A stretch of DNA of 64,000 nt. Origin: Fictibacillus marinisediminis. GTDB lineage: Bacteria > Bacillota > Bacilli > Bacillales > Fictibacillaceae. The first letter of the stretch is position 1, and every line of letters begins with the position of its first letter. The translations under genes and the position numbers were made by a program. The stretch is from the NCBI RefSeq assembly GCF_023149135.1, contig NZ_JAIWJX010000002.1:3224001-3288000 (forward strand), written 5' to 3'. This document shows positions 8,670 to 17,977 of this stretch, piece by piece. The notes under the pieces are model-generated. The model was given only the letters and a program-made list of their open reading frames with translations, made no database searches and had not been told where the DNA came from.

Positions 8670-9464
8670 TTATCCGCGTTTGAAACCACCCTCTGAATGT
8701 ATGATCTGGCCTGTAATCCATTCGCTTTGATCGCTGGCAAGAAAATGAACTAACCTTGCTGCATCATCAGGCATCCCAACTCTTCCTGATGGGAAACGGG
8801 CAGCTAGGTGCTTATGCGTCTCTTCATTCATCCAGCCCGTGTCTGTCGGTCCAGGATTAATCGCGTTTACTGTAATGCCTTGTTCCCCCACTTCCTCACT
8901 GAATGTAACTGTAAGTGCATCAATGGCCCCTTTTGTAGCAGCATAGGCAAGTTCTCCCGCCATCGGCCCTTTAGACTGTCCTGACGTCATATTAATGATC
9001 CTTCCGCCAGAAACTCCATTCCAGCGGCGGGCGAATTCCACACAAAGCATTGACGTTGCGCGAACATTGATTTCATAGTGTTTGTCCAAATGTTCTGCCG
9101 TGAACGTCGCAATCGTGTCATTTACTGAATAACAGGCGTTGTTAACAAGAATGGAAGGCGACCCAACCGTACGTTCCGCTTCATCAAACAGCCTTGCATA
9201 GGAATCGGCCTCCGCAAGATTCAATTCCATCATTCCATGAGCCATACCGAACCGTTTCAGCTCCTGTAAGAGGATTTCAGGATCGCTTTCTTTTTTTCCC
9301 CAAGGCATTCCCTTATCATAATTCGACCAATATGTAAAAAAAACAGAAGCCCCTCCCCGGGCAAGTGTCCGGCAAAACGCCGCACCCATCCCTTCCAGCC
9401 GGCTTACTCCCGTGACAATAGCAGCTTTTCCTAACAATTCCTTGTTCACTTCTTTATCCCTCAT
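8670..9464 (-). CDS. Short-chain dehydrogenase/reductase (SDR family), substrate unknown
   Basis: 264 residues with the classical SDR plan: cofactor loop TGVSRLEGMG (a variant of TGxxxGxG), the NNA element in ILVNNACYS, catalytic Ser in MTSGQSKG, and Tyr/Lys in YAATKG. The C-terminal IHSEGGFKRG is typical of FabG-like members. The start codon follows the stop of the 2-hydroxyacid dehydrogenase without a gap, so the two are co-translated. The extended insert after the second strand (KGMPWGKKES) is unusual for FabG, so I would not assign a fatty-acid role. Confidence 0.85.
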   Translation of the reverse strand: MRDKEVNKELLGKAAIVTGVSRLEGMGAAFCRTLARGGASVFFTYWSNYDKGMPWGKKESDPEILLQELKRFGMAHGMMELNLAEADSYARLFDEAERTVGSPSILVNNACYSVNDTIATFTAEHLDKHYEINVRATSMLCVEFARRWNGVSGGRIINMTSGQSKGPMAGELAYAATKGAIDALTVTFSEEVGEQGITVNAINPGPTDTGWMNEETHKHLAARFPSGRVGMPDDAARLVHFLASDQSEWITGQIIHSEGGFKRG

Positions 9465-10442
9465 TTATTCATGATTACCTGTATTCACAGCTGCAGGAGG
9501 CTTTATCCCCTGCAATACATGAGCAATATTACTCACAGCAAGTCTTGCCATCTTAAGGCGTGTTTCTGTACTTGCACTCCCAATGTGTGGAAGTGCCGTC
9601 AAATTAGGATGTCTTAAAAGCGGATGGTCTGGATTGATCGGCTCTTCCCGGAATACATCCAGACCTGCACCATTGATCCAGCCCTCTGATAACGCACGGT
9701 CCAGCGCCTCCTCAACCACTACTCCGCCTCGCGATACATTTATAAACAGCGCCGTATCTTTCATCATCTTAAAAGCCTTTTCATTAAATAGATCCTTCGT
9801 TTCTGGCGTAAGCGGCGTTAAACAGACAATATAATCCGATTCTTTCAGCAAGTCCTCGAATATCCGGTAAGAGAGCCCCAGCCTTTCCTCAGTTTCAATC
9901 TTTCGACGGCGGTTATGATAAAGAACCTTCATATCAAAGCCTGATGCCCGTCTGGCTACCGCTTCACCAATACGCCCCATGCCAACGATTCCCAATGTTT
10001 TATGGTGAATATCAGTACCTGCAAGAAGAAGGGGGCTCCAGCTGTTCCATTTTCCATCTTTAATATATTCTGCTGCTTCTGTAATTCTCCTCCCGGCTGC
10101 CATCAGCAATCCGAATGCCAGGTCTGCTGTTGTGTCTGTAAGCACATCAGGTGTGTTGCAGACGGTCACTCCGTATTTTGAAGAAGCTTCCACATTAATA
10201 TTATCGAATCCAACAGCAAGATTAGCTACAGCCTTTAAGTACGGCGCCTGGCGCAAAAGCTCCTCATCAATTCGGTCTGAGAGCATCGTCAGCAGTCCTG
10301 CTGCCTTATTTGCCTTTTCAAGCAGAATACTGCGCGGAACCGGTTTTTCTTCTTCCATCCACATTTCCACCTCAGCGATTTCCTGCAGTTCAGCAAGTGT
10401 TTCTTGTGGTAATTTTCTTGTTATGTACACATAGGGCTTCAT
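9465..10442 (-). CDS. D-isomer-specific 2-hydroxyacid dehydrogenase (glyoxylate/hydroxypyruvate reductase type)
   Basis: 325 residues. NAD(P)-binding GIVGMGRIGEAVA at about 150-162, catalytic Arg in NVSRGGVV, Glu in REEPI and His in LPHIGSAS. This set fits reduction of 2-keto acids such as glyoxylate, hydroxypyruvate or 2-ketogluconate. It is first in a two-gene unit with the SDR enzyme and sits between hom and yutH, which are closer together in B. subtilis, so the pair looks like an insertion into core order. Confidence 0.88.
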   Translation of the reverse strand: MKPYVYITRKLPQETLAELQEIAEVEMWMEEEKPVPRSILLEKANKAAGLLTMLSDRIDEELLRQAPYLKAVANLAVGFDNINVEASSKYGVTVCNTPDVLTDTTADLAFGLLMAAGRRITEAAEYIKDGKWNSWSPLLLAGTDIHHKTLGIVGMGRIGEAVARRASGFDMKVLYHNRRRKIETEERLGLSYRIFEDLLKESDYIVCLTPLTPETKDLFNEKAFKMMKDTALFINVSRGGVVVEEALDRALSEGWINGAGLDVFREEPINPDHPLLRHPNLTALPHIGSASTETRLKMARLAVSNIAHVLQGIKPPAAVNTGNHE

Positions 10443-10502
10443 ATCAGCACTCCAAGCTTTTTCTTTTATCTTCTCATGTTTGTCCTATCAGATCAATTTA
10501 GG

Positions 10503-10550
10503 AAAGCATAAGCGCCCTGTTAAGGTCCGACAAGCGCTGGAGCTAGACAA
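10503..10550. repeat. Copy of dispersed repeat family A
   Basis: AAGCGCCC, then TTAAGGTCCGACAAGCGCTG and GAGCTAGACAAAAG form the core of the family also seen at 15.32 and 55.83 kb. It lies between yutH and the upstream end of the dehydrogenase gene. Confidence 0.75.
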
Positions 10551-10580
10551 AAGAAAAAGCGCTTCACTAAGAGCGCTTTT
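10551..10580 (-). terminator. Terminator of yutH
   Basis: AAAAGCGCTT / GAGCGCTTTT hairpin with minus-strand T-run, abutting the repeat copy and overlapping the yutH stop. Confidence 0.75.
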
Positions 10581-11604
10581 ACGTGCTGGGGAGAAGCCAG
10601 TTAACGATTGGAATCTGAAGCCGATCGGCAGGCAAGCCGATCAATGGAAAAAACGAGCGCAAGAAATTTTCGTTCTGCTCTTCCCTCAGCAGATATTCTG
10701 TAAATTTGTGCTGAGATAATTCTTTGCCGATCTCCCGTTCATTTTGATAGTGCTTTTCAAGCAGATCAAAATACCATACCGGATATAAAAGACGTCCGTA
10801 TAACAATCTCCAGCCTTCTCTTTTTAGAGGGATTACCCGCTCGTAATCATCGAGAAACGATGTGATGCTTTCAGGAGTAAAGTTTTTTTGGTATACACAG
10901 GAACGGATCCACTCTGCAATATCACGCACAGGATGGTCGAGTACCCAGCCTGTAGGAAGCTTTATATAATCGTTATCAAACTGAAGCCATGAATTCTCCT
11001 GAAATCGCTCGTGGCATATGGAGGGGCCGGCCTCTTCTCTTATGGAATCTTCCATATTGTAATCGATGATGTACTGGATCGCATTTTCTGAAAGTCCTTC
11101 ATAATAAGGAAAGGTCGTTAGAAACAATTGGTCAAATTCTGTTTTTACCGGCTTCGCAAAAACTTCCCGGTACCACTCTTTGGCCTGGTCCACACGGTTC
11201 ATCCACAGGACGGCCCAGCTTCCATACAATAAGCTATCCGACGTAGCCGGCGGAGGAAGCTCTCGGCCGTTTTTATGGAAGGCGGCAAGTTCTTCGCCCA
11301 GCGGCCTTTTTTCCGATGCAGTTCGGTTTGACTTTTCAATTTTGAATAATAGGATAGGTTCACCCTCAATATTGGCATTAGGGAGGTTCGACATTGTAGG
11401 AAAAAGTCCTGCGATGCCCTTCTCCCCCTTGTACCTTAAATAATCGCTGAAATAAACAATCTCTTCAATGCGGTCAATCGTAATCTTTTTCTGCGGAATG
11501 ACTAAGTACTGTTCTCCCCCAGAAACAAAATAGCGATATCCACTGATGCTTCTTTTTCCATCACAATATAATTGATAATGATGATAAATGTCCCTCTCGA
11601 ACAT
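10579..11604 (-). CDS. yutH: Spore coat-associated protein YutH (CotS kinase-like family)
   Basis: 341 residues resembling YutH, a member of the CotS/YsxE group with a degenerate aminoglycoside-phosphotransferase fold found in spore coats. The segments PLGEELAAFHKNGRE, SWLQFDNDYIKLPTGWVLDHP and RDIAEWIRSC match that fold, the middle one at the catalytic-loop and metal-site region. Position next to yutG and yutF repeats the B. subtilis order. Likely expressed in the mother cell. Confidence 0.85.
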   Translation of the reverse strand: MFERDIYHHYQLYCDGKRSISGYRYFVSGGEQYLVIPQKKITIDRIEEIVYFSDYLRYKGEKGIAGLFPTMSNLPNANIEGEPILLFKIEKSNRTASEKRPLGEELAAFHKNGRELPPPATSDSLLYGSWAVLWMNRVDQAKEWYREVFAKPVKTEFDQLFLTTFPYYEGLSENAIQYIIDYNMEDSIREEAGPSICHERFQENSWLQFDNDYIKLPTGWVLDHPVRDIAEWIRSCVYQKNFTPESITSFLDDYERVIPLKREGWRLLYGRLLYPVWYFDLLEKHYQNEREIGKELSQHKFTEYLLREEQNENFLRSFFPLIGLPADRLQIPIVNWLLPST

Positions 11605-11745
11605 AGCCTCACCCCAACTCCTTCAATAATTATAGTCTATGACCCAACACCTTTGATGGTTATTAAATTTTGGCTGGACTCATAACTTAGGTTTGGACAC
11701 ATATACTATAAAAAGCTTAACGTCGTGAAAGATAAGGAGATCTTT

Positions 11746-12243
11746 ATGAGAGAGAAAAAGGTAGAGAATGTTGAGGAAACAGCACTGCGCCTGCTCAAGG
11801 AACGGGGCGTAACATTAAAGGATATCGCCGAACTTGTTTATTTTCTTCAAGTGCCTTACCATCCTGACCTTGAGTTATCTGTCTGCCTTCAGAACGTAGA
11901 AAGGGTCGTTGCCAAACGTGAGGTGCAAAACGCTATATTGACTGGAGTACAGCTTGACATGCTCGCCGAGAAAAAAATGCTTGAAGGCCCTCTTCAGGAA
12001 ATTCTTGAACGAGATGAGAGCTTGTATGGCATCGATGAAGTAATTGCTCTTTCTATTGTTAATATATACGGATCCATCGGTTTTACGAACTACGGCTTCA
12101 TTGATAAACAAAAACCGGGCATCCTTGAAAAATTGAATGATAAATCCTCAGGAAAAGTTCATACCTTCCTCGATGATATTGTGGGTGCGATTGCGGCCGC
12201 TGCTTCCAGCCGTCTTGCCCACCGTGCAGCCAATACTGAGTAA
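11746..12243 (+). CDS. yutG: YutG, phosphatidylglycerophosphatase A family
   Basis: 165 residues with the PgpA-type domain. Hallmarks are GFTNYGFIDKQKPGILEKL and the acidic FLDDIVGAIAAA near the C-terminus, which in PgpA contribute to removal of phosphate from phosphatidylglycerophosphate. The N-terminal 40 residues (TALRLLKERGVTLKDIAELV) are an added helical part shared by Bacillus YutG. AAGGAGA sits 6 bases before the ATG at 11746. Substrate assignment is by family only. Confidence 0.85.
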   Translation: MREKKVENVEETALRLLKERGVTLKDIAELVYFLQVPYHPDLELSVCLQNVERVVAKREVQNAILTGVQLDMLAEKKMLEGPLQEILERDESLYGIDEVIALSIVNIYGSIGFTNYGFIDKQKPGILEKLNDKSSGKVHTFLDDIVGAIAAAASSRLAHRAANTE

Positions 12244-12248
12244 TCAGA

Positions 12249-12282
12249 AGAAAACAGCTCCCCACCGGAAGCTGTTTTTTCA
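12249..12282. terminator. Bidirectional terminator between yutG and yutF
   Basis: GAAAACAGCT / AGCTGTTTTT hairpin with inner CCCCACCGG loop between convergent genes. Confidence 0.82.
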
Positions 12283-12284
12283 GT

Positions 12285-13055
12285 TTATACAAATGCTTTC
12301 CATTCATCCAGTCCATTCACCGTGTACGTCGGCTGAATATCAACCAGGCCGAGGTGCTCCTTCTGGGTTACACCCGTGTGTACAAGGAGGGTATCAAGGC
12401 CAGAACGTATTCCCGCCAAGATATCGGTATCGTAATTGTCGCCGATCATCAATGTATCTTCCTTCGCGGTACCGAGCTCTTCAAGTGCCATCTCCATAAT
12501 AACCGCCTCCGGCTTACCAATAAAGGTCGGTTCTACCCGTGTGGAAACAGCAACAACAGAAGTCAGCGAGCCGTTTCCTGGTAAAAGGCCTCTTTCGGTA
12601 GGCAGAGCAATATCTCCGTTGGTGGAAATAAAACGAGCGCCGTTTCTCACAGCAAGACAGGCAATCGCTAATTTTTCATAGTTGATCGAACGGTCGATCC
12701 CCATAACCACAAAATCAGGCTGCTCCTCAGTAAGGGTGAAGCCCTTTTCCAATAATGCCTGTCGAATCCCTTCTTCTCCGATGCAATAGACAGTAGCGTC
12801 TGGTTTAATTTTTTCAATATAGTTGGCAGTTGCCATGCTTGTCGTGTACACATGATCCGAGGTGGCTGGGATTTCAAAGTTTTGGAGAACAGATGCCACT
12901 TCTTCTTTCGTTTTTGAAGAGTTGTTCGTCACAAAAAGATAAGGGAGGCCTCTCCTGTTCAGCTCCTGAACGAATTGCACCGCCTCTTCAATCCGTTCCT
13001 TACCTCTGTACATCGTTCCATCCAGATCAATCAAATAGCCTTTATATTTTTTCAT
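12285..13055 (-). CDS. yutF: HAD-superfamily phosphatase YutF (NagD type)
   Basis: 256-residue HAD phosphatase of the NagD/class IIA group. Motif [12 protein letters not shown] has the Asp nucleophile, motif II is FVTNNSSKT, Lys of motif III lies near FIGKPEAV and motif IV is [10 protein letters not shown]. Family members dephosphorylate small phosphorylated metabolites or nucleotides. Downstream of yutG in convergent orientation. The ATG has AAAGGAG upstream. Confidence 0.92.
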   Translation of the reverse strand: MKKYKGYLIDLDGTMYRGKERIEEAVQFVQELNRRGLPYLFVTNNSSKTKEEVASVLQNFEIPATSDHVYTTSMATANYIEKIKPDATVYCIGEEGIRQALLEKGFTLTEEQPDFVVMGIDRSINYEKLAIACLAVRNGARFISTNGDIALPTERGLLPGNGSLTSVVAVSTRVEPTFIGKPEAVIMEMALEELGTAKEDTLMIGDNYDTDILAGIRSGLDTLLVHTGVTQKEHLGLVDIQPTYTVNGLDEWKAFV

Positions 13056-13200
13056 TTCACAAACTCCTTTTTTCAGTCAAAGGTTAGTGTACCAAAATTG
13101 GGACCTTCCTAACAAAAATTCGAACCCCTTATCTCTCCTTTTCCCCTTTATGTATTTTTTTCCATTTGGAGTGCACGATAAGAAAAAAGGAGGTCATCTT

Positions 13201-13383
13201 ATGTCTAAAAATATAAATGAAACTGTTGTTTCTGGAGTACAAAACGCATTGAATCAAATGAAACAGGAGATTGCCAGGGAGTTTGGTGTTTCTTTAGGAG
13301 CAGATACGACGTCTAGACAGAACGGTTCGGTTGGCGGCGAGATCACGAAGCGCCTCGTACAGATGGCTGAGCAACAGCTTTGA
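13201..13383 (+). CDS. Small acid-soluble spore protein, alpha/beta type
   Basis: 60-residue DNA-coating protein of the spore core. It shows the two family blocks, [31 protein letters not shown] in essence, including the GPR protease site region EIAREFG. AAAGGAGG precedes the ATG at 13201; upstream in-frame codons are not conserved. A weak sigma-G-like pair (GTATT at 13152, CACGATA at 13174) lies upstream but sits rather close to the ribosome site. Which of the ssp paralogues it is cannot be told. Confidence 0.9.
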   Translation: MSKNINETVVSGVQNALNQMKQEIAREFGVSLGADTTSRQNGSVGGEITKRLVQMAEQQL

Positions 13384-13429
13384 AAGAAAGTAGCTAGACA
13401 TCACATCTTTTCAAGTTTTCATTGATATC

Positions 13430-13462
13430 AAAAAACCAGGAGGGATTCCCTCCTGGTTTTTA
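13430..13462. terminator. Bidirectional terminator between SASP and VOC genes
   Basis: AAAAACCAGGAGGGA / TCCCTCCTGGTTTTT hairpin between convergent genes, overlapping the VOC stop. Confidence 0.88.
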
Positions 13463-13849
13463 TTTCGGCGTTCCTGGCTGAAAATATTCAATTCTCTCCC
13501 GGTCAGGGCCATAGAAGAAAATATACTGAGAACCATCCGGCAACGATGTCTCCTTATCTTCGACTAACAGAACGCTATGATTCTTCAGCTCCTGAATTTC
13601 TTTCGAGAGATCATCTACGGTAAACGCCACATGATTCACTTTTCCTTCTTCAGCCAGCTGTCTATTGTGGCCTCCTACCAGCTCAACCAGGATCTCCCCT
13701 TCCAGTCCCAAAAAAACTAGTTCGATTCCTGGCTTGGAGTGTTTCATTCGGTTGATTACATCCAAACCTATGATGTCACGGTAAAAGGAAATGGATTCTT
13801 CCAAGTTTTCAACCATAATTCCTATATGCTCAAGCTTTCTTACAGCCAT
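13460..13849 (-). CDS. VOC/glyoxalase-family metalloenzyme
   Basis: 129 residues forming the paired beta-alpha-beta-beta-beta modules of the vicinal-oxygen-chelate fold. Candidate metal ligands are His in LEHIGIMV, Glu in ILVELVGG, His in VNHVAFTV and Glu in RIEYFQPG, as in lactoylglutathione lyases and methylmalonyl-CoA epimerases. GGAAGGG lies 9 bases before the ATG at 13849; the ATG at 13882 has no usable site. Substrate unknown. Confidence 0.82.
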   Translation of the reverse strand: MAVRKLEHIGIMVENLEESISFYRDIIGLDVINRMKHSKPGIELVFLGLEGEILVELVGGHNRQLAEEGKVNHVAFTVDDLSKEIQELKNHSVLLVEDKETSLPDGSQYIFFYGPDRERIEYFQPGTPK

Positions 13850-13940
13850 ACCAAACATCCCTTCCAATTTCGATTCATTCACCTGAAAATTTCATACTTG
13901 TCTTAAGTATAGTAGAAAGGGAGTTTATTGAACATAACAA

Positions 13941-15260
<1,320 letters not shown>

Positions 15261-15314
15261 CTAAAATGTAGTGGTTTAAACAGAGGCAAGGATCTGAGTA
15301 AAATGTTAGCCAAC

Positions 15315-15482
15315 AAGAAAAGCTGAAGTGCCCTACTAAGGTCCGACAAGCGCTGGAGTTCTTCTCAAGCAACACGTTTTTTGTGTTGAGGGAGAAGAAC
15401 GAAGACGACTAGGATGAAAAGAAGATCTTCCTTTTCATCTATCGAGGACCTTAGCTGCATTGGGCACTGAAGCTGGACAATC
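15315..15482. repeat. Long copy of repeat family A inside the metY leader
   Basis: Begins AAGAAAAGCTGAAGTGCCC, then AAGGTCCGACAAGCGCTGGA, a TTCTTCTC...GAGAAGAA arm pair enclosing AACACG/GTGTT, an internal hairpin (GATGAAAAGAAGATC / CTTTTCATC), and ends ACTGAAGCTGGACAA. The layout matches the 55.83 kb copy. It lies between the riboswitch terminator and metY, inside the transcribed leader. Confidence 0.8.
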
Positions 15483-15510
15483 AAAAAGACCTCTTCTAAA
15501 AGAAGAGGTC
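15483..15510 (-). terminator. Expression-platform terminator of the metY SAM riboswitch
   Basis: GACCTCTTCT / AGAAGAGGTC hairpin followed on the minus strand by TTTTTGA. The first arm can instead pair with GAGAGGT of the aptamer P1, the usual S-box switch. Confidence 0.9.
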
Positions 15511-15634
15511 GCAGTTTTCACCGTCGGCTCTCATCTTTCAGAACATTTGCGTGTTCTGCTGAAATTAGCACCATGCATTTCTGCTGGTTGCCGGGTTTCA
15601 TCGGGTCAGTCCCTCCACCTCTCTGGATAAGATA
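15505..15634 (-). ncRNA. SAM riboswitch (S-box) of metY
   Basis: On the minus strand the aptamer reads CTTATCCAGAGAGGTGGAGG, GACTGGCCC-like GACTGACCCGATGAAACCCG, GCAACC, GTGCTAATTTC and GATGAGAGC, the standard S-box order. High SAM should terminate transcription before metY. Confidence 0.95.
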
Positions 15635-15658
15635 CATCTGAATATTAAGTTATTTTGA

Positions 15659-15687
15659 ATAATACTGAACTTTAATGTTGAAGTCAA
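15659..15687 (-). promoter_or_regulatory. Sigma-A promoter of the metY leader
   Basis: Minus-strand TTGACT (15682-15687), 17 bp, TATTAT (15659-15664), about 25 bp before the riboswitch. Confidence 0.8.
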
Positions 15688-15689
15688 CC

Positions 15690-15910
15690 CTTTTTTCACG
15701 ATAGGAGAGTGGCCAAGTTTTTGGCACGCTCCCCAGGGCCGATGTTCGAAACTTTGCATTTTTTATTTTCTGCTGCAGTCAGCAATACCTTAAAAACAGA
15801 GTTGATGGGATATGGAAAAAGAGAGCACCTTTGATGGAGCTTCCTGACGTCCTTCGTGCGTCAACAGATGGAAAGAATAAAGAGCGGATGATCGTAAAAA
15901 TCCAATAAAA
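15690..15910. other. Gap upstream of metY, no gene recognised
   Basis: No convincing coding sequence on either strand. It holds a hairpin at 15704-15732 (GGAG-GTG-CCAA / TTGG-CAC-CTCC) and a smaller one at about 15852-15870 (TGACG / CGTCA). Their function is unclear. Confidence 0.4.
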
Positions 15911-15911
15911 A

Positions 15912-15945
15912 ATAACCCTATTGGCGGATCGGCCAGTAGGGTTTT
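15912..15945 (-). terminator. Terminator of the SufR-like regulator gene
   Basis: AACCCTATTGGC / GCCAGTAGGGTT hairpin at the end of the minus-strand regulator gene. T-run on both sides. Confidence 0.82.
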
Positions 15946-16585
15946 ATGCGTTTTTCTCTTCGGAAATCAAATATTTGCAATACGAGCCGCCTTTAGCAAG
16001 ACACTCTGTGCGTTCCACATGGTCTGTACCGAGCATTCTCTGGAATAAAGAAAGCTCACATGAGCAGGCATGCTGATATTCATTTGCTACTTTGGCAATC
16101 GGGCAGTTGAATTCTTTTAATTCATACTGGCCGTCTTCTGTTTTTTCCCACTCGACCATATAGCCGGCTTCGTTTTGAATGTCGGCGAGTTCTGCCACCT
16201 TTTGCTCAAAGCTCTTATTCTCCATCCGTTTCTTATACTTATCATTTAAGCGGTTTTCCCGGCGGACAAACAATTCATGCACAGCTTTCTCACCGGCAAT
16301 CTCCTGAATGTCTCTCATAAATTCAACGGTCAGCCCCGAATAGTTGCGCGGAAATTGTTCATCCGCTTCTTCGGAGAGCTGATACACATTCAGCGGCCGT
16401 CCCATGGCCTGGCGGACCAGGGTGGTTTCAACGAGCCTGTCTCTCTCTAATGTATTTAAGTGGCGCCTGACAGCCATCTCGGTAATCCCCAGGCGGCTGG
16501 CCATTTCAGTAACCGTCAATTTTCTATATCGCTTAAGCATATGAATGATTTCAGAACGGGTAGAGGTGTTATTAGCCATAGCCAT
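15944..16585 (-). CDS. HTH regulator with C-terminal cysteine cluster (SufR-like)
   Basis: 213 residues. The N-terminus is a DeoR/ArsR-type winged helix (LTVTEMASRLGITEMAVRRHL, residues 24-43), then a helical middle. The C-terminal domain carries Cys161, 174, 176, 195 and 203; C161-x12-C174 followed by Cys203 echoes the cluster-binding pattern of SufR, the Fe-S-sensing repressor of suf operons in cyanobacteria and actinobacteria. Whether this protein binds a cluster or acts on sufCDSUB (about 18 kb away) is inference. ATG at 16585 has GGAAGGTG 7-8 bases upstream. Confidence 0.78.
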   Translation of the reverse strand: MAMANNTSTRSEIIHMLKRYRKLTVTEMASRLGITEMAVRRHLNTLERDRLVETTLVRQAMGRPLNVYQLSEEADEQFPRNYSGLTVEFMRDIQEIAGEKAVHELFVRRENRLNDKYKKRMENKSFEQKVAELADIQNEAGYMVEWEKTEDGQYELKEFNCPIAKVANEYQHACSCELSLFQRMLGTDHVERTECLAKGGSYCKYLISEEKNA

Positions 16586-16675
16586 TAACAATCACCTTCC
16601 TTACCCCTATCTTACAGCATTTGCAAGCAAAAGTACATTCTAAACAAAAATGTTTAGAAAGAGGGATCGCAGCTT

Positions 16676-17128
16676 TTACTTCTGATCCTCTTCAGGCAAA
16701 AATGCAGAAACAGGCCCCAATTCTTGTTCAATATAGCGTCTCACATCGGCAGGGAAACTTTCGATCGATCCAACATTTTCCAAAAGGACCTCGGAAATTT
16801 CAGAATGGCTGACACTCGCAAATTGCTGGACCAGCATTTTGCGCAGCAATACAACCTTTTTCAATCCTTTCGCATTTTGCGCCGTGATCACTCTTTCATC
16901 CTCAAGGATATCCAATATGTCTTCATAACTGCCCGGATCCCTCATGATGAAGCCATCGATCATCGAATTCCCAACATCGATCATACTTTCGATGATAACG
17001 TGAGCCGCTCGTTCAAGAGCCAGCTTTTCTACATCACCTTCCTTGCCGGCCAGTTTCTTTGCCTGCTGAAGCAATGATTCCAGAAATACTAAATGGTGTT
17101 CAATCTTTTTTCTGTCAACAAAATACAT
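16676..17128 (-). CDS. yutE: YutE, HepT/DUF86-like protein without the catalytic motif
   Basis: 150 residues with the four-helix DUF86 (HepT toxin) fold: AAHVIIESMIDVGNSMIDGF and DPGSYEDILDIL are typical. True HepT toxins carry R-x4-6-H-x-Y; here the equivalent stretch reads LLRKMLVQQFASV, with Arg kept but His and Tyr absent. No MntA nucleotidyltransferase partner lies next to it. It is therefore probably not an active RNase toxin. ATG at 17128 is 8 bases after AGGG. Confidence 0.82.
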   Translation of the reverse strand: MYFVDRKKIEHHLVFLESLLQQAKKLAGKEGDVEKLALERAAHVIIESMIDVGNSMIDGFIMRDPGSYEDILDILEDERVITAQNAKGLKKVVLLRKMLVQQFASVSHSEISEVLLENVGSIESFPADVRRYIEQELGPVSAFLPEEDQK

Positions 17129-17283
17129 ATGTATCACCCTGCCTTGTCATTCTGCATAGTCCTTATTAGTTTATCACAAAAATCAAGGAGGATTACGGAA
17201 GTAGCCTCCTATTTTCTTATTGCGGCTTGTCTGCTATCATGGGAAAGAAAGAAGGAAAGCCCTTGCGGCAAGGAGGACTGAAT

Positions 17284-17553
17284 GTGGCAGAAGAACGCTT
17301 TTTTCTGTATGACGATACCGAGAAATCCGAGACACGCTTCGTAAGTTTTATGGGAACGAATACCCGATTTGACCTCGCCATTGTAAAAACAGGAAGACAT
17401 TACGGCAAGAGCCTGATACTCGATCTGCAGGGAAGCCGTTTTTCCATCATAGGAGAAGATGACCTTGAAGAAGAGGGATACTTGGAGCATGTTTTCCAGC
17501 TTAATGAGGAAGATGCACAGGAGCTTCGGGAGTTCCTATACGAAACATTATAG
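17284..17553 (+). CDS. DUF3055 family protein
   Basis: 89 residues conserved in Bacillaceae, with RFFLYDDTEKSETRFVSFMG at the front and LEHVFQLNEEDAQELREFL near the end. Soluble, with alternating strands and one acidic helix; function unknown. GTG at 17284 follows AAGGAGG by 8 bases, whereas upstream in-frame starts have no site. It is divergent from yutE, and the gap between them holds both promoters. Confidence 0.82.
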   Translation: MAEERFFLYDDTEKSETRFVSFMGTNTRFDLAIVKTGRHYGKSLILDLQGSRFSIIGEDDLEEEGYLEHVFQLNEEDAQELREFLYETL

Positions 17554-17583
17554 TTTTGCGGGAAAATTAACCACACAAAAAAA

Positions 17584-17650
17584 GCCATTCCATGGGCAGT
17601 TTAAAAAAGGATAGATGACTTCTATCCTTAACCTGCCTGAAGGGAATGGT
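17584..17650 (+). other. Three-tier nested hairpin at the start of the next gene
   Basis: Inner stem AAGGATAG/CTATCCTT (17607-17614, 17622-17629), middle GGGCAG/CTGCCT (17594-17599, 17633-17638) and outer GCCATTCC/GGAATGGT (17584-17591, 17643-17650). The outer arm overlaps the GAAGGG ribosome site of the following gene. It could be the DUF3055 gene's terminator, a translational switch, or both. Confidence 0.55.
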
Positions 17651-17654
17651 TATT

Positions 17655-17936
17655 TTGTATAACAAGGACAAAAAAACCTATACGGATTTCTCTAATGTGG
17701 AAACCGGCAGGCGCTATGTTCTGCCTGAAGACTTGCCTGAAGGACCGTACGGATCTCCAATTAATGCAAAGCTTGGCAAATCTACTCCCTGGGAAGAAAA
17801 TCAGCGGTATTACAGCGCCTTTAACTATGAATATAAAAATCTTCACGCCGGCACGGAACGCCAATATCCCGGTGCCCATCCGACGCATGATGATCCTGGA
17901 GAAGATACAGAAGAACCATACCAAAATTATAAATAA
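17655..17936 (+). CDS. Small hydrophilic protein, function unknown
   Basis: About 93 residues, rich in Tyr, Pro and acidic residues, with SFNVE-like DFSNVETGRRYV, LPEGPYGSP and a Pro-rich tail GAHPTHDDPGEDTEEPY. No membrane segment or known catalytic motif. Similar small cytosolic proteins occur in other Bacillus. ATG at 17646 touches the GAAGGG site, so TTG at 17655, 10 bases after it, is the better start. The ribosome site is buried in the nested hairpin. Confidence 0.7.
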   Translation: MYNKDKKTYTDFSNVETGRRYVLPEDLPEGPYGSPINAKLGKSTPWEENQRYYSAFNYEYKNLHAGTERQYPGAHPTHDDPGEDTEEPYQNYK

Positions 17937-17945
17937 GGCAGGATA

Positions 17946-17977
17946 AATAACCCCTTGTTGATCAGGGGGTTATTTTC
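17946..17977. terminator. Bidirectional terminator before yutD
   Basis: AATAACCCC / GGGGTTATT hairpin with loop TTGTTGATC and T-run, between convergent genes. Confidence 0.82.

Noticed and set aside
15690..15910. T-box leader upstream of the regulator gene
   Set aside because: No T-box sequence or specifier loop was found; only two small hairpins are visible.
16676..17128. Active HepT-MntA toxin-antitoxin pair
   Set aside because: No MntA-like nucleotidyltransferase is adjacent, and the RNase motif lacks His and Tyr.
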